NCBI RefSeq assembly: GCF_014904705.1
Contig: NZ_JACZCQ010000002.1
Coordinates: 1-64,000, forward strand
DNA from: Nisaea sediminum
Lineage (GTDB): Bacteria > Pseudomonadota > Alphaproteobacteria > Thalassobaculales > Thalassobaculaceae
Reading direction: 5' to 3'
Length of the DNA: 64,000 bases
Positions 1 through 8,735 of this stretch are shown one piece after another. The stretch's first letter is position 1. Each line of letters starts with the position of its first letter. The notes under the pieces were generated by a model that made no database searches, was not told the DNA's origin, and was given only the letters and a program-made list of their open reading frames with translations. The position numbers and the translations under genes were made by a program.

Positions 1-12
1 GCGGGCGCCCAG

Positions 13-59
13 CAAAAAGAAAAAAACAAAAACGCGGGCCCGCCGCGGCGCCCCCCCGC
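13..59 (-). terminator. Putative rho-independent terminator after glutaryl-CoA dehydrogenase
   Basis: Read on the minus strand, a very GC-rich stretch can fold with GCGGG at 59-55 pairing to CCCGC at 38-34. An inner CGCCGCGGCG palindrome lies within it. It is followed by a T-rich tract (T5-G-T7-C-T5). This sits about 30 bases beyond the stop codon of the minus-strand gene at 86. The outer stem is only five base pairs and the region touches the window edge, so the call is tentative. Confidence 0.4.
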
Positions 60-85
60 TCGGTCGTTTCTGTTTCTGGCGTCGA

Positions 86-1309
86 TCAGGCGCCGGTGAA
101 AGCCTGCAGGCCGGTCTGGGCACGGCCGAGGATCAGGGCATGCACATCGTGCGTGCCTTCATAAGTGTTCACCGCCTCCAGATTCACGACGTGGCGGATG
201 ACGTGATACTCGTCCGAAACACCGTTGCCGCCATGCATGTCGCGGGCGACGCGGGCGATGTCGAGAGACTTGCCGCAATTGTTCCGCTTCATCAGGGAAA
301 TGGATTCCGGCGCGCAGGTACCTTCGTCCATCATCCGGCCGAGACGCAGGCTGCCATGCAGGCCGAGGGTGATCTCGGTCTGCATGTCGGCCAGCTTCTT
401 CTGGATCAGCTGATTGGCGGCGAGCGGCCGGCCGAACTGCTTGCGGTCGAGGGTATACTGACGCGCCTGGTGCCAGCAGAATTCGGCGGCACCGATCGCG
501 CCCCAGGAAATGCCGAAGCGGGCCTTGTTGAGACAACCGAAGGGACCCTTCAGTCCGGCGACGTTCGGCAGCATGTTCTCTTCCGGGATTTCGACATTGT
601 CCATGACGATTTCGCCGGTGATGGAGGCGCGGAGGGAGAATTTACCCTCGATCTTCGGCGCGCTCAGACCCTTCATGCCCTTCTCGAGGATGAAGCCGCG
701 GATCTGGCCGTCATCGGTCTTCGCCCAGACGACGAAGACGTCGGCGATCGGCGAATTGGTGATCCACATCTTCGCGCCATTGACCAGGTAGCCGCCCTGG
801 ACGCTTTTCGCGCGGGTGACCATGCTTCCCGGGTCGGAGCCGTGGTCCGGCTCGGTCAGGCCGAAACAGCCGACCCATTCGCCGGTCGCGAGCTTCGGTA
901 GGTACTTCTGCTTCTGCTCTTCGCTGCCATAGGCATAGATCGGATGCATCACAAGACTGGACTGCACGCTCATGGCGGAGCGGTAGCCGCTGTCGACGCG
1001 CTCGACCTCACGGGCGATCAGGCCGTAGCAAACATGGTTCACGCCGGCGCAGCCATAGCCATCGATGGTGCAGCCGAGGAAGCCGAGCTCGCCCATCTCG
1101 TTCATGATCTCGCGATGGAAGACTTCGTCACGGAAGGCTTCCTGTACCCGCGGCATGAGTTTGTCCTGACAATAGGCGCGTGCCGCATCGCGGATCATGC
1201 GCTCTTCCTCTGTCAGTTCCTGTTCGATGAGAAGGGGATCCTCCCAGTCGAATTGAGGCCGCGACGAACTTGCCGCTTTGGCGGAACTGACGGCAGGTTG
1301 GACAGACAT
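86..1309 (-). CDS. gcdH: Glutaryl-CoA dehydrogenase (acyl-CoA dehydrogenase family)
   Basis: This is an FAD-dependent acyl-CoA dehydrogenase that oxidises and decarboxylates glutaryl-CoA to crotonyl-CoA in lysine, hydroxylysine and tryptophan breakdown. The 407-residue product shows the N-terminal helical domain, the flavin-binding stretch with [17 protein letters not shown], and the C-terminal motif [16 protein letters not shown], in which E384 would be the catalytic base. The STYRSA-like segment ([13 protein letters not shown]) and the TYEGTHD-ILGRA ending are typical of GcdH rather than short-chain dehydrogenases. I start at ATG 1309 because GGAG lies five bases beyond it upstream; an in-frame start at 1375 would add an implausible 22-residue tail. 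It is transcribed alone, and no electron-transfer flavoprotein gene is nearby. The subfamily is assigned from motifs only. Confidence 0.88.
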   Translation of the reverse strand: MSVQPAVSSAKAASSSRPQFDWEDPLLIEQELTEEERMIRDAARAYCQDKLMPRVQEAFRDEVFHREIMNEMGELGFLGCTIDGYGCAGVNHVCYGLIAREVERVDSGYRSAMSVQSSLVMHPIYAYGSEEQKQKYLPKLATGEWVGCFGLTEPDHGSDPGSMVTRAKSVQGGYLVNGAKMWITNSPIADVFVVWAKTDDGQIRGFILEKGMKGLSAPKIEGKFSLRASITGEIVMDNVEIPEENMLPNVAGLKGPFGCLNKARFGISWGAIGAAEFCWHQARQYTLDRKQFGRPLAANQLIQKKLADMQTEITLGLHGSLRLGRMMDEGTCAPESISLMKRNNCGKSLDIARVARDMHGGNGVSDEYHVIRHVVNLEAVNTYEGTHDVHALILGRAQTGLQAFTGA

Positions 1310-1443
1310 TGGGTGGCTCCCGAAGTTGCTGTATTCGATGGATGAGGTATATACGCCGAAGCAATATAGCTTCAAATTTCCGTTGGAGCATTGATGCCGT
1401 TCTGCCCTGTCGCTCCGGATGGCCGAACAGCGGGATCTAAACG

Positions 1444-1671
1444 ATGGCGCGCAAACTAGACGAACGCGGCGTGATAATCGAGTTTCTGCCGTCGGGCAGC
1501 TACGTGAAGGTCAGCGCCTTCGATCCGGTCACGATGACGGAGGTTTCGATCGTCGGCAATCCGGCGAGCGGCGAAACTGTGTTGCGGCACACCGTGTTGC
1601 GAAAGCTCAGATACGTGCTCGAAAAGAACAACCCGTCCAAACCGGCGGCGAGACGCGGAAGACTGGTTTGA
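1444..1671 (+). CDS. Small conserved-looking protein of unknown function (DUF6898-like)
   Basis: A 75-residue protein with a basic tail ([12 protein letters not shown]). The pattern is [20 protein letters not shown], then TEVSIVGNP, then [15 protein letters not shown]. It resembles the small alphaproteobacterial family I remember as DUF6898, but that name is from memory and unverified. The predicted fold is a short beta-rich unit followed by one amphipathic helix. There is no signal peptide or membrane segment. The gene stands alone between two minus-strand genes and ends just before a strong hairpin terminator. Codon usage matches its neighbours, which supports a real gene. Function is unknown. 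Confidence 0.6.
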   Translation: MARKLDERGVIIEFLPSGSYVKVSAFDPVTMTEVSIVGNPASGETVLRHTVLRKLRYVLEKNNPSKPAARRGRLV

Positions 1672-1679
1672 CATGCAAT

Positions 1680-1717
1680 AAAAAACGCCGGGACAGATTT
1701 CCGTCCCGGCGTTTTTT
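1680..1717. terminator. Bidirectional rho-independent terminator
   Basis: A perfect 15-base-pair inverted repeat (1680-1694 with 1703-1717) has an eight-base loop, with A6 on one side and T6 on the other. It can therefore terminate transcription in both directions. It lies between the convergent small gene ending at 1671 and the mucR-like gene ending at 1731. Confidence 0.92.
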
Positions 1718-1730
1718 GTTGTTCGGCCGA

Positions 1731-2183
1731 TTAGCTCGCTTTGCGCTTGCGTCCGCCGCGCTTCACTGCGTTGCGGCCAAGGCCAATCTTCTTCGCGAAC
1801 TCCGAGCGCTGCGCGGCATAGTTCGGCGCAACCATCGGATAATCCGCCGGGAGCCCCCATTTCGCGCGATACTCTTCCGGGGTCATGTTGTAGGTGGTCC
1901 GGAGGTGCCGCTTGAGCATCTTGAGGCGCTTGCCGTCCTCGAGACACACAATGTATTCGGGCGTAATCGAACGCCGGATCGGGACAGCCGGTTTCGCCGG
2001 CTCCGCTTCCGGTTCGCTTACTTCAGTATTGAGACGCGACAGGGCCTCATGAACGGTGCTGATGATCTCTGAAATCTGGGAAGCGGCCACGGTGTTATTT
2101 CCGAGATAGGCCGACACGACGTCCGTCGTCATGCGCAGTAGTTCAGAGGAGCCCAGATTTTCTTCGCGGGATTCTTCGGTCAT
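1731..2183 (-). CDS. MucR/Ros-family transcriptional regulator lacking most zinc ligands
   Basis: A 150-residue DNA-binding regulator of the MucR/Ros family. In alphaproteobacteria this family controls exopolysaccharide, motility and surface genes and often represses itself. The N-terminal half carries the helical ELLRMTTDVVSAYLGNN segment used for oligomerisation. The C-terminal half has the Ros-type finger: C80-LED83-GKRLKMLKR-H93, then LRTTYNMTPEEYRAKWGLP, and a basic tail. The second cysteine of classical Ros is Asp here and the histidines near 97-98 are Thr and Tyr. Only C80 and H93 remain as obvious ligands. It has its own promoter (2229-2257) and terminator (1680-1717). Confidence 0.88.
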   Translation of the reverse strand: MTEESREENLGSSELLRMTTDVVSAYLGNNTVAASQISEIISTVHEALSRLNTEVSEPEAEPAKPAVPIRRSITPEYIVCLEDGKRLKMLKRHLRTTYNMTPEEYRAKWGLPADYPMVAPNYAAQRSEFAKKIGLGRNAVKRGGRKRKAS

Positions 2184-2497
2184 TTTGCGATCCGATAATG
2201 AACTTTAAAGTGATGATCTCGTGTGCGGAACATTGTCCCGACCGAAGTAGTTGTCAAGAAATAAACTTCATTCCGTTTTCCATATGCTGAACATGGATCT
2301 CATATTTTCGGCTGATTTCTGGGAAGCTTCATTATCTGGAATTTACGGTCAAAATACGGCCGCGAATATATTGTGGCGTGAATGTCAGTCTATGCGAGCG
2401 ATGCAGAGGACTTAGGCGCGGAAATAGTGGTGCGCAGGAGTCCGGGTGGCGTATATAGTGGGCTCGCCGCAACGAGGAGCGTTTGGTCGGACGGAAA
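2184..2497. other. AT-rich intergenic region between divergent mucR and rpiB
   Basis: This 314-base stretch holds no credible gene. It contains the mucR promoter on the minus strand and a long AT-rich segment (about 2255-2385). The AT-rich part is the kind of DNA that MucR/Ros proteins favour, so autoregulation is plausible but inferred. On the plus side a TATATA at about 2452 could be a -10 box for rpiB, but I see no good -35 partner. Confidence 0.5.
2229..2257 (-). promoter_or_regulatory. Predicted sigma-70 promoter of the mucR-like gene
   Basis: On the minus strand a perfect TTGACA -35 (2257-2252) is followed by a 17-base spacer and AATGTT (2234-2229) as a weak -10. The implied start leaves a leader of about 40 bases before the ATG at 2183. 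Confidence 0.5.
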
Positions 2498-2947
2498 ATG
2501 GCAGATAACGCAATCGTGATCGGATCGGATCACGCCGGATATTCTTTGAAGCAAGTATTGATTGCTCATCTCAAAGATAAGGGGTGGGACGTGGTCGATG
2601 TCGGCACTCATGGTCCGGATTCCGTCGATTATCCCGATTTCGGCAGCGCTGTGGCCAGGGCCTTGAAAGACGGCAAGGGCGACCGCGGCATCGTGGTTTG
2701 CGGTACCGGGATCGGGATTAGCATTGCCGCCAACCGCCACGCGTGGGTGCGTGCGGCACTTTGTCACGATATCACCTCAGCCCGACTTTGCCGGGAGCAT
2801 AACGATGCGAATGTTCTCGCGCTTGGCGCACGGCTGATTGGGGAAGAAGTCGCGAAAGACTGCGTTGACGTCTTTCTCGGCACAGAATTTGGAGGCGGCA
2901 GGCATCAGCGTCGCGTAGACAAACTTGGTTTGACCGAGAGCACATAA
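2498..2947 (+). CDS. rpiB: Ribose-5-phosphate isomerase B
   Basis: RpiB interconverts ribose 5-phosphate and ribulose 5-phosphate in the cytosolic pentose phosphate pathway. The 149-residue product matches the RpiB/LacAB family: [10 protein letters not shown] with D11 and H12, [17 protein letters not shown] with catalytic C68, and H90-D91. I chose ATG 2498 because it gives the family-typical start just before the IVIGSDHAG strand. An in-frame TTG at 2483 is closer to the GAGGAG at 2474-2479, so the start is not fully settled. It lies 70 bases upstream of glyA. The two are often neighbours in alphaproteobacteria and may be cotranscribed. Confidence 0.93.
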   Translation: MADNAIVIGSDHAGYSLKQVLIAHLKDKGWDVVDVGTHGPDSVDYPDFGSAVARALKDGKGDRGIVVCGTGIGISIAANRHAWVRAALCHDITSARLCREHNDANVLALGARLIGEEVAKDCVDVFLGTEFGGGRHQRRVDKLGLTEST

Positions 2948-3017
2948 CCCTTGCGCTTGCGCGACGGCGGAGGACCGGTTAGGCCCATCGCACCGCCGGA
3001 CCCGAACTGGAGCTGAC

Positions 3018-4310
3018 ATGTCCGCTTTTGAGACCACCACGACCGACAATCCGTTCTTCGCCACGCCGCTCGCCGAGAGCGATCCGGAGCTGTTCGGCGC
3101 GATCACCGAGGAACTGCACCGTCAGAAGGATCAGATCGAGCTGATCGCTTCGGAAAACATCGTCTCGCGCGCCGTTCTCGAGGCGCAGGGATCGGTCCTG
3201 ACGAACAAGTATGCCGAAGGGTATCCGGGGCGCCGCTACTATGGCGGCTGCGAATTCGTCGACAAGGCGGAAGCGCTGGCGATTGAGCGGGCGTGCAAGC
3301 TTTTCAATTGTGCCTTTGCCAATGTGCAGCCGCATTCAGGCGCGCAGGCAAATCAGGCGGTGATGCTGGCGCTGGTGCAGCCGGGCGATACCGTCATGGG
3401 AATGTCGCTCGCGGCCGGCGGGCACCTGACTCACGGGGCGCCGCCGAACCTGTCAGGCAAGTGGTTCAAGGCGGTGCAATATGGTGTGCGGAAAGAGGAC
3501 GCGCAGATCGATTTCGATCAGGTCCGGGCGCTGGCCGAGGAACACAAGCCGAAGCTGATCATCGCGGGCGGTTCCGCCTATCCGCGTGAGATCGATTTCG
3601 CGAAGTTCCGTGAGATCGCTGATTCCGTCGGGGCCTATTTCCATGTCGACATGGCGCATTTCGCGGGATTGGTCGCCGGCGGCGCGCATCCGAGCCCGCT
3701 CCAGCATGCCCATGTGGTCACCACGACGACGCACAAGACCCTCCGCGGCCCGCGCGGCGGCATGATCCTCTCGAACGATCCGGAACTCGGCAAGAAGATC
3801 AATTCGGCCGTCTTCCCGGGCCTACAGGGCGGTCCGCTGATGCATGTGATCGCCGCGAAGGCGGTCTCGTTCGGCGAGGCGCTGACACCGGAATTCAAGA
3901 CCTATTCCCGCCGGGTGGTGGAAAACGCGCGCGCGCTTTGCGACGTCCTGAAAGAACGCGGGCTCGATATCGTTTCCGGCGGTACGGACACTCATGTCGT
4001 GCTTGTCGACCTTCGCCCGAAAGGGCTGACCGGGAATGTTGCGGAGCAGGCGCTGGAGCGCGCCGGTATAACCTGCAACAAGAACGGTGTTCCGTTCGAT
4101 CCGGAAAAGCCGATGGTAACCTCCGGGGTTCGGCTCGGCACCCCAGCCGGCACGACCCGCGGTTTCGGGGTCGCCGAATTCAAGCAGATCGGAAATCTGA
4201 TCGGCGATGTCCTGGACGCCGTCGCACAGAATCCGGACTCTAGTTCACTGACCGAGGATAAGGTGCGCGCTGAGGTCGGCGTGCTTTGCGATCGGTTCCC
4301 GATCTACTGA
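3018..4310 (+). CDS. glyA: Serine hydroxymethyltransferase
   Basis: GlyA is a PLP enzyme that converts serine and tetrahydrofolate to glycine and 5,10-methylene-tetrahydrofolate, the main source of one-carbon units. The 430-residue length is normal. Visible landmarks are LIASENIVS near residue 45, the [14 protein letters not shown] substrate loop, [10 protein letters not shown], and [15 protein letters not shown], where K240 forms the Schiff base. GGAG sits eight bases upstream of the ATG. It opens the glyA-nrdR-rib cluster, an order conserved in many alphaproteobacteria that ties folate, deoxynucleotide and riboflavin supply together. Confidence 0.97.
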   Translation: MSAFETTTTDNPFFATPLAESDPELFGAITEELHRQKDQIELIASENIVSRAVLEAQGSVLTNKYAEGYPGRRYYGGCEFVDKAEALAIERACKLFNCAFANVQPHSGAQANQAVMLALVQPGDTVMGMSLAAGGHLTHGAPPNLSGKWFKAVQYGVRKEDAQIDFDQVRALAEEHKPKLIIAGGSAYPREIDFAKFREIADSVGAYFHVDMAHFAGLVAGGAHPSPLQHAHVVTTTTHKTLRGPRGGMILSNDPELGKKINSAVFPGLQGGPLMHVIAAKAVSFGEALTPEFKTYSRRVVENARALCDVLKERGLDIVSGGTDTHVVLVDLRPKGLTGNVAEQALERAGITCNKNGVPFDPEKPMVTSGVRLGTPAGTTRGFGVAEFKQIGNLIGDVLDAVAQNPDSSSLTEDKVRAEVGVLCDRFPIY

Positions 4311-4366
4311 GCGGGACGGCGGTCCGGGGAGACCGCGCTTACAGGATCGATTGAAGGGGGAAAGAG

Positions 4367-4828
4367 ATGCGCTGTCCGTTCTGCGGTCACACCGATACCC
4401 AGGTGAAGGATTCCCGTCCGACCGAAGACAGTGCCGCCATCCGGCGGCGCCGGTTCTGCCCGGCATGCGGTGCCCGGTTCACGACGTTTGAGCGGGTTCA
4501 GCTCCGTGAACTGACCGTGGTGAAGAAGACCGGCAAGCGTGCCCCCTTCGATCGCGACAAGCTGGTGCGGTCGATCCAGATCGCCATGCGCAAGCGCCCG
4601 GTCGATCCGGAGCGCGTGGAACGGATGGTGACCAGTATCGTGCGTCGGCTCGAAAGCATGGGCGAGGCGGAGATCCCGTCCGAGGTGATCGGGCAGATGG
4701 TTATGGAATCTCTGGCAAACCTAGATCAGGTTGCCTATGTCCGCTTCGCGTCGGTCTACAAGAACTTCCGCGAAGCCAAGGATTTTGAGGAATTCGTCGA
4801 GGAAATCAGTCACGACGGAGACGACTGA
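4367..4828 (+). CDS. nrdR: Transcriptional repressor NrdR
   Basis: NrdR senses ATP/dATP and represses ribonucleotide reductase genes by binding NrdR boxes. The 153-residue protein has the N-terminal zinc ribbon with C3, C6, C31 and C34. An ATP-cone follows from about residue 49 ([15 protein letters not shown]). A clear AAGGGGGAAAGAG ribosome binding site precedes the ATG. It is 56 bases after glyA and 87 before ribD, as in many relatives. No nrd genes are in the window, so its targets lie elsewhere. Confidence 0.96.
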   Translation: MRCPFCGHTDTQVKDSRPTEDSAAIRRRRFCPACGARFTTFERVQLRELTVVKKTGKRAPFDRDKLVRSIQIAMRKRPVDPERVERMVTSIVRRLESMGEAEIPSEVIGQMVMESLANLDQVAYVRFASVYKNFREAKDFEEFVEEISHDGDD

Positions 4829-4915
4829 GCGGCCCTCGCATCCAAGGATCCACGGCCGGCGGCAAACTGAGGCCGCGTCGCGCGCGGGGACGCGGCAAGG
4901 CGGGGACGGAGGCCA

Positions 4916-6016
4916 ATGCAGTCTGACACCACTTTCATGCGGCACGCCCTCGCGCTCGCGCGCAGGGGGCTCGGCAGGGTAGCCCCCAATCCATCTGTCG
5001 GCTGCGTCATCGTCAGGAACGGCGAGATCGTCGGGCGCGGGTGGACGCAGGAGGGCGGACGCCCCCATGCCGAAGTGGTCGCACTCGCGGATGCCGGCGC
5101 CGACGCGGCGGGCGCGACGGTCTATGTGTCGCTCGAACCATGCGCCCATCATGGGGCTTCCCCGCCGTGCAGTGATGCACTCATCGCCGCCGGAGTCGCC
5201 CGCGTCGTCTATGCGCTGAGGGACCCCGACCCCCGTGTCGACGGTGCGGGCCACGGCAAACTCGCGGCGGCCGGCATCGAGATCGTCGCCGGTGTGCTGG
5301 AGAAGGAAGCCGAGGAGCTCAATATCGGTTTCCTCACCCGGATCCGGAAGAACCGTCCCGCCGTAACCCTGAAACTGGCGACATCCCTCGACGGCAAGGT
5401 AGCGCTCGCGAACGGACGCAGCCAGTGGATCACAGGGACCGGCGCGCGCGCCGTTTCGCATCAGATCCGGGCGACGCACGACGCGATCCTCACCGGTATC
5501 GGCACGGTCCTCGCGGATGATCCGGCGCTGACCTGCCGTCTGCCGGGATTGACCGCACGCTCACCGCTGCGGGTCGTTCTTGACGGAGGATTGAGACTGA
5601 CACCGGATCGCGAGGTCGCGGAAACTGCGCATGAGGTGCCGACCCTGGCAATCACGGCGGTCTCGGAGGATGATCCTCGAGCGACAACTCTGAAGGCCGT
5701 CGGAGTCGAGGTCGCCGGAGACATGCCTGTCGTGGACGGCCGGCTTGACCTCGAAGCAGTGCTTAAGCTTCTCGCGGAACGCGGGATCACCCGGCTGATG
5801 GTCGAGTCCGGCGGCGAACTCGCGACGGCTTTTCTGCGCCGGGAACTGGTCGACGAACTCGTCTGGTTCCGGGCGCCGGCCATCATCGGAGAGGACGGGG
5901 TCGGCGCAGTGCGCGATCTCGGTCTCGAACTGCTCGAATTCATGCCGCGTTTCGAACGGCGTGATGTCAGAAGCGTGGGCGAAGATCTGGTGGAAACCTA
6001 CCGCCCGCGAAACTAG
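4916..6016 (+). CDS. ribD: Bifunctional riboflavin deaminase/reductase RibD
   Basis: RibD carries out two successive riboflavin steps: deamination of the pyrimidine intermediate, then NADPH-dependent reduction of the ribosyl chain. The 366-residue product has the deaminase domain first, with the zinc site H51-A-E53 and P-C76-AHHGASPP-C85. The reductase domain runs from about residue 147 (RPAVTLKLATSLDGKVA) to the end. GGAGG lies four bases upstream of the ATG. It is followed nine bases later by ribE. No FMN riboswitch-like fold is apparent in the 87-base gap upstream. Confidence 0.95.
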   Translation: MQSDTTFMRHALALARRGLGRVAPNPSVGCVIVRNGEIVGRGWTQEGGRPHAEVVALADAGADAAGATVYVSLEPCAHHGASPPCSDALIAAGVARVVYALRDPDPRVDGAGHGKLAAAGIEIVAGVLEKEAEELNIGFLTRIRKNRPAVTLKLATSLDGKVALANGRSQWITGTGARAVSHQIRATHDAILTGIGTVLADDPALTCRLPGLTARSPLRVVLDGGLRLTPDREVAETAHEVPTLAITAVSEDDPRATTLKAVGVEVAGDMPVVDGRLDLEAVLKLLAERGITRLMVESGGELATAFLRRELVDELVWFRAPAIIGEDGVGAVRDLGLELLEFMPRFERRDVRSVGEDLVETYRPRN

Positions 6017-6025
6017 GTTACGGCC

Positions 6026-6628
6026 ATGTTCACAGGAATTATCACGCATATCGGTACGGTCTCCCGTATCGAGAAGACTGGGGATACGCGTATGACGGTA
6101 TCGGCCGGTTTCGATATGGACAGCGTCGCGATCGGCGCCTCGATCGCCTGTTCCGGATGCTGCCTGACCGTGGTCGACAAGGGACCCGGCTGGTTTGCCG
6201 TCGATGTCTCCGCCGAGACGCTCTCCAAGACCAATCTGTCGTCCTGGAAAGAAGGGACGAAAATCAATCTGGAGCGGGCCCTGAAGGTCGGTGACGAGCT
6301 CGGCGGCCATATCGTCAGTGGACATGTCGACGGCCTCGCCGAGCTCGTTTCGATCGCTCCGGAAGGCGACAGCCACCGTCTGACCCTGCGTCCGTCGCCG
6401 GAGCTCGTCGCTTTCGTCGCTCAGAAAGGATCCGTCACGCTCGACGGTATCTCGTTGACGGTAAACGAGGTTTCCGCAGAGACCTTCGGCGTGAACATCA
6501 TCGAGCACACCTGGAACGAGACCACTCTCAGCGACCGCGGGCCGGGCGACCAATTGAACATGGAAGTCGACATGCTTGCCCGCTATGTTGCGCGCCTGAT
6601 TGATGTCCGGGATCTACGGAATGTCTGA
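6026..6628 (+). CDS. ribE: Riboflavin synthase alpha subunit
   Basis: This enzyme dismutates two 6,7-dimethyl-8-ribityllumazine molecules to riboflavin and the pyrimidine precursor. The 200-residue protein begins with the canonical MFTGII and contains two lumazine-binding repeats. Repeat 1 has CSGCCLTVV near residue 42 and repeat 2 has LDGISLTVNEV near residue 139, with the HIVSGHVDG linker motif. Its end overlaps the next gene by eight bases, suggesting translational coupling. Confidence 0.95.
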   Translation: MFTGIITHIGTVSRIEKTGDTRMTVSAGFDMDSVAIGASIACSGCCLTVVDKGPGWFAVDVSAETLSKTNLSSWKEGTKINLERALKVGDELGGHIVSGHVDGLAELVSIAPEGDSHRLTLRPSPELVAFVAQKGSVTLDGISLTVNEVSAETFGVNIIEHTWNETTLSDRGPGDQLNMEVDMLARYVARLIDVRDLRNV

Positions 6629-7790
6629 AACCGCTGAATCGCTCGGCGAAGTCTTTCGCACTGCTCTCTCCTCCATCGAGGAGGTGGTCGAGGAGGCGCG
6701 TCAGGGCCGCATGTTCATCCTTGTCGATGACGAGGACCGTGAGAACGAGGGCGACCTCTGCATTCCGGCGCAGATGGCGACGCCCGAAGTGATCAACTTC
6801 ATGGCCAAGCACGGCCGCGGGCTGATCTGCCTCTCGATGGAACGCGAGCGGATCGAGAAGCTCGGTCTGCCGCTTATGTCGGCCAACAACGGCACGCGGC
6901 ACGAAACCGCCTTCACCGTCTCTATCGAGGCGCGGGAAGGAGTGACGACCGGAATTTCGGCACATGACCGGGCGCGCACGATCCAGGTCGCGATCGACCC
7001 GCGCGCGGCACGTGACGATATCGTCACGCCGGGTCACGTCTTCCCGCTTATGGCGCGAGATGGCGGCACGCTGGTCCGCGCCGGGCATACCGAGGCGGTC
7101 GTTGATATCGCCCGCATGGCGGGGCTCAACCCGTCGGGCGTGATCTGCGAGATCATGAACGACGACGGCACCATGGCGCGACTGCCGGATCTGGTGCAGT
7201 TCGCGCAGTTTCACGGCCTCAAGGTCGCGACCATCGCCGATCTGATCGAATATCGCCGGCGCACCGAGTCGGTCGTCCAGCGCTCCGTCGAGACCACGCT
7301 GGACAGCGCCCATGGCGGCGACTGGCGCATGATCGTCTACGTCAACAAGATCACCTATGCCGAGCACGTCGCTCTGGTGAAGGGCGATATCACCACGGCG
7401 GACCCGGTTCTGGTGCGTATGCACGCGCTCAGCATCATGGAAGACGTGCTCGGCGACCGGACCGGCGCCCGCGCCGGCGGCGAGCTGCAGAACGCCATGC
7501 GTCAGATCGGTGAGGAGGGGCGAGGCGTCGTCGTCCTCATCCGTGAACCCTCCGCGACCGCACTCTCGGACCGGGTGCGCCGGAAGTTGCGCGCCGAGGC
7601 CGAGGGCAAGGGCAGCGAGAACGAACTCAGGGATTACGGTGTCGGCGCCCAGATTTTGGTCGATCTCGGGGTCAGCGACATGATTCTTCTCAGCAATCAC
7701 GACCGGAATATTGTCGGGCTCGAGGGCTACGGACTGACCGTGGCGGAGCGTCGCGGCGTAAAGACAGGAACCGAAGGAGCGGGCGAATGA
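6621..7790 (+). CDS. ribBX: RibBX: 3,4-dihydroxy-2-butanone 4-phosphate synthase with degenerate RibA domain
   Basis: The N-terminal half makes the four-carbon riboflavin precursor from ribulose 5-phosphate. It shows [21 protein letters not shown] and [16 protein letters not shown], all typical of active RibB. The C-terminal half aligns with GTP cyclohydrolase II ([27 protein letters not shown]). The three zinc cysteines of the CLTGDVFGSLRCDCG region are absent; the segment reads [19 protein letters not shown]. It therefore fits the described RibBX variant rather than bifunctional RibBA. I start at ATG 6621, which has an ACGGA-type site and the smaller overlap. ATG 6603 in the same frame is an alternative. 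No separate ribA is in the window. Confidence 0.92.
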   Translation: MSETAESLGEVFRTALSSIEEVVEEARQGRMFILVDDEDRENEGDLCIPAQMATPEVINFMAKHGRGLICLSMERERIEKLGLPLMSANNGTRHETAFTVSIEAREGVTTGISAHDRARTIQVAIDPRAARDDIVTPGHVFPLMARDGGTLVRAGHTEAVVDIARMAGLNPSGVICEIMNDDGTMARLPDLVQFAQFHGLKVATIADLIEYRRRTESVVQRSVETTLDSAHGGDWRMIVYVNKITYAEHVALVKGDITTADPVLVRMHALSIMEDVLGDRTGARAGGELQNAMRQIGEEGRGVVVLIREPSATALSDRVRRKLRAEAEGKGSENELRDYGVGAQILVDLGVSDMILLSNHDRNIVGLEGYGLTVAERRGVKTGTEGAGE

Positions 7791-8224
7791 GCCGCATTCT
7801 GATCGTCGAGGCACGCTTCTACGAAGATATCGCCGACGAATTGGTGAAAGGCGCCTCGGCGGCGCTCGAGGCGGCGGGCGCAGAATTCGAGCGGCTCGAG
7901 GTGCCCGGAGCGCTCGAGATCCCGGCGGCGATCTCATTCGCCGCGCAGCGGAACGACGGTCCGGCCTTTGACGGCTATGTCGCGCTCGGCTGCGTCATCC
8001 GGGGCGAGACGACGCATTACGATTATGTCTGCGGTGAGAGCGCACGTGGCCTGCAGGATCTGGCGCTCTGGGAGGGCCTTGCCATCGGCAACGGGATCCT
8101 GACCGTCGAGAACGGAGAGCAGGCCTGGGCGAGGGCCTCGGTCGGGCAGAAGAACAAGGGGCGGGACGCTGCGGAGGCGGCTCTTGCGATGGCTGCCATC
8201 AAGCGCCGTTTCGGAATCGAGTGA
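7787..8224 (+). CDS. ribH: 6,7-dimethyl-8-ribityllumazine synthase
   Basis: RibH condenses the RibD and RibB products to the lumazine that riboflavin synthase uses. The 145-residue protein has VPGALEIPAA for substrate contacts and ALGCVIRGETTHYDYV with the catalytic histidine. Its ATG overlaps the ribBX stop as ATGA, so translation is probably coupled. It is directly followed by nusB, a fusion of pathways at operon level that is widespread in proteobacteria. Confidence 0.95.
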   Translation: MSRILIVEARFYEDIADELVKGASAALEAAGAEFERLEVPGALEIPAAISFAAQRNDGPAFDGYVALGCVIRGETTHYDYVCGESARGLQDLALWEGLAIGNGILTVENGEQAWARASVGQKNKGRDAAEAALAMAAIKRRFGIE

Positions 8225-8231
8225 GTCCAGG

Positions 8232-8735
8232 ATGAGCAAATCGAGCCAGAAGGCATTGGACCGCAAGCGCCGCACCGCGGCGCGTCTTGCCGCGGTGCAG
8301 ACGCTTTACCAGATGGCGATTACAGGCACGCCGGCACCGCGTGTGATTGCGGAGTTCAAGGAACTGCGGCTCGAGGGCGGCGCCGACGACGAGAGCTTCG
8401 GTCCGGCGGATCCGGTATTCTACGAGAAGCTCGCGGCCGGCGTGGCCTCCAATCTCGACGCGGTTGATCAGCTCATTGCCGGGGCGCTCTCCGAGGATTG
8501 GGCGCTCGACCGGCTCGAGACCATTGTCCGCAACATCCTGCAATGCGGCGCGCACGAATTGCTGGCCCATGGCGACATTCCGGCGCCGGTCGTGATCTCG
8601 GAATATGTCGATGTGGCCCACGCTTTCTTTGCGGAGAAGGAGCCGGGTTTCATCAATGGGGTGCTAGACCGGATCGCGCGCACCGTTCGTGAAGATGAGC
8701 CCGGAGCTGCGGCTCTCGGTTCCGAAAGTGCCTGA
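8232..8735 (+). CDS. nusB: Transcription antitermination factor NusB
   Basis: NusB pairs with NusE (ribosomal protein S10) on boxA RNA to antiterminate rRNA transcription. The 167-residue all-helical protein shows RTAARLAAVQTLYQM at the N-terminus. The C-terminal signature ILQCGAHELLAHGDIPAPVVISEYVDVA, followed by KEPGFINGVLDRIA, is also present. I start at ATG 8232, preceded by AGTCCAGG. A longer in-frame start inside ribH is unlikely. A moderately long acidic insertion (EGGADDESFGPADP) lies near residue 50. The stop is immediately adjacent to the thiL start. Confidence 0.94.
   Translation: MSKSSQKALDRKRRTAARLAAVQTLYQMAITGTPAPRVIAEFKELRLEGGADDESFGPADPVFYEKLAAGVASNLDAVDQLIAGALSEDWALDRLETIVRNILQCGAHELLAHGDIPAPVVISEYVDVAHAFFAEKEPGFINGVLDRIARTVREDEPGAAALGSESA

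Noticed and set aside
4829-4915. FMN riboswitch before the riboflavin genes
   Set aside because: The gap before ribD is only 87 bases and I cannot see the conserved RFN sequence blocks. A covariance-model search would settle it.
8184-8231. A longer NusB starting inside ribH
   Set aside because: The extra residues are Ser-rich out-of-frame ribH codons. ATG 8232 gives the usual NusB N-terminus.
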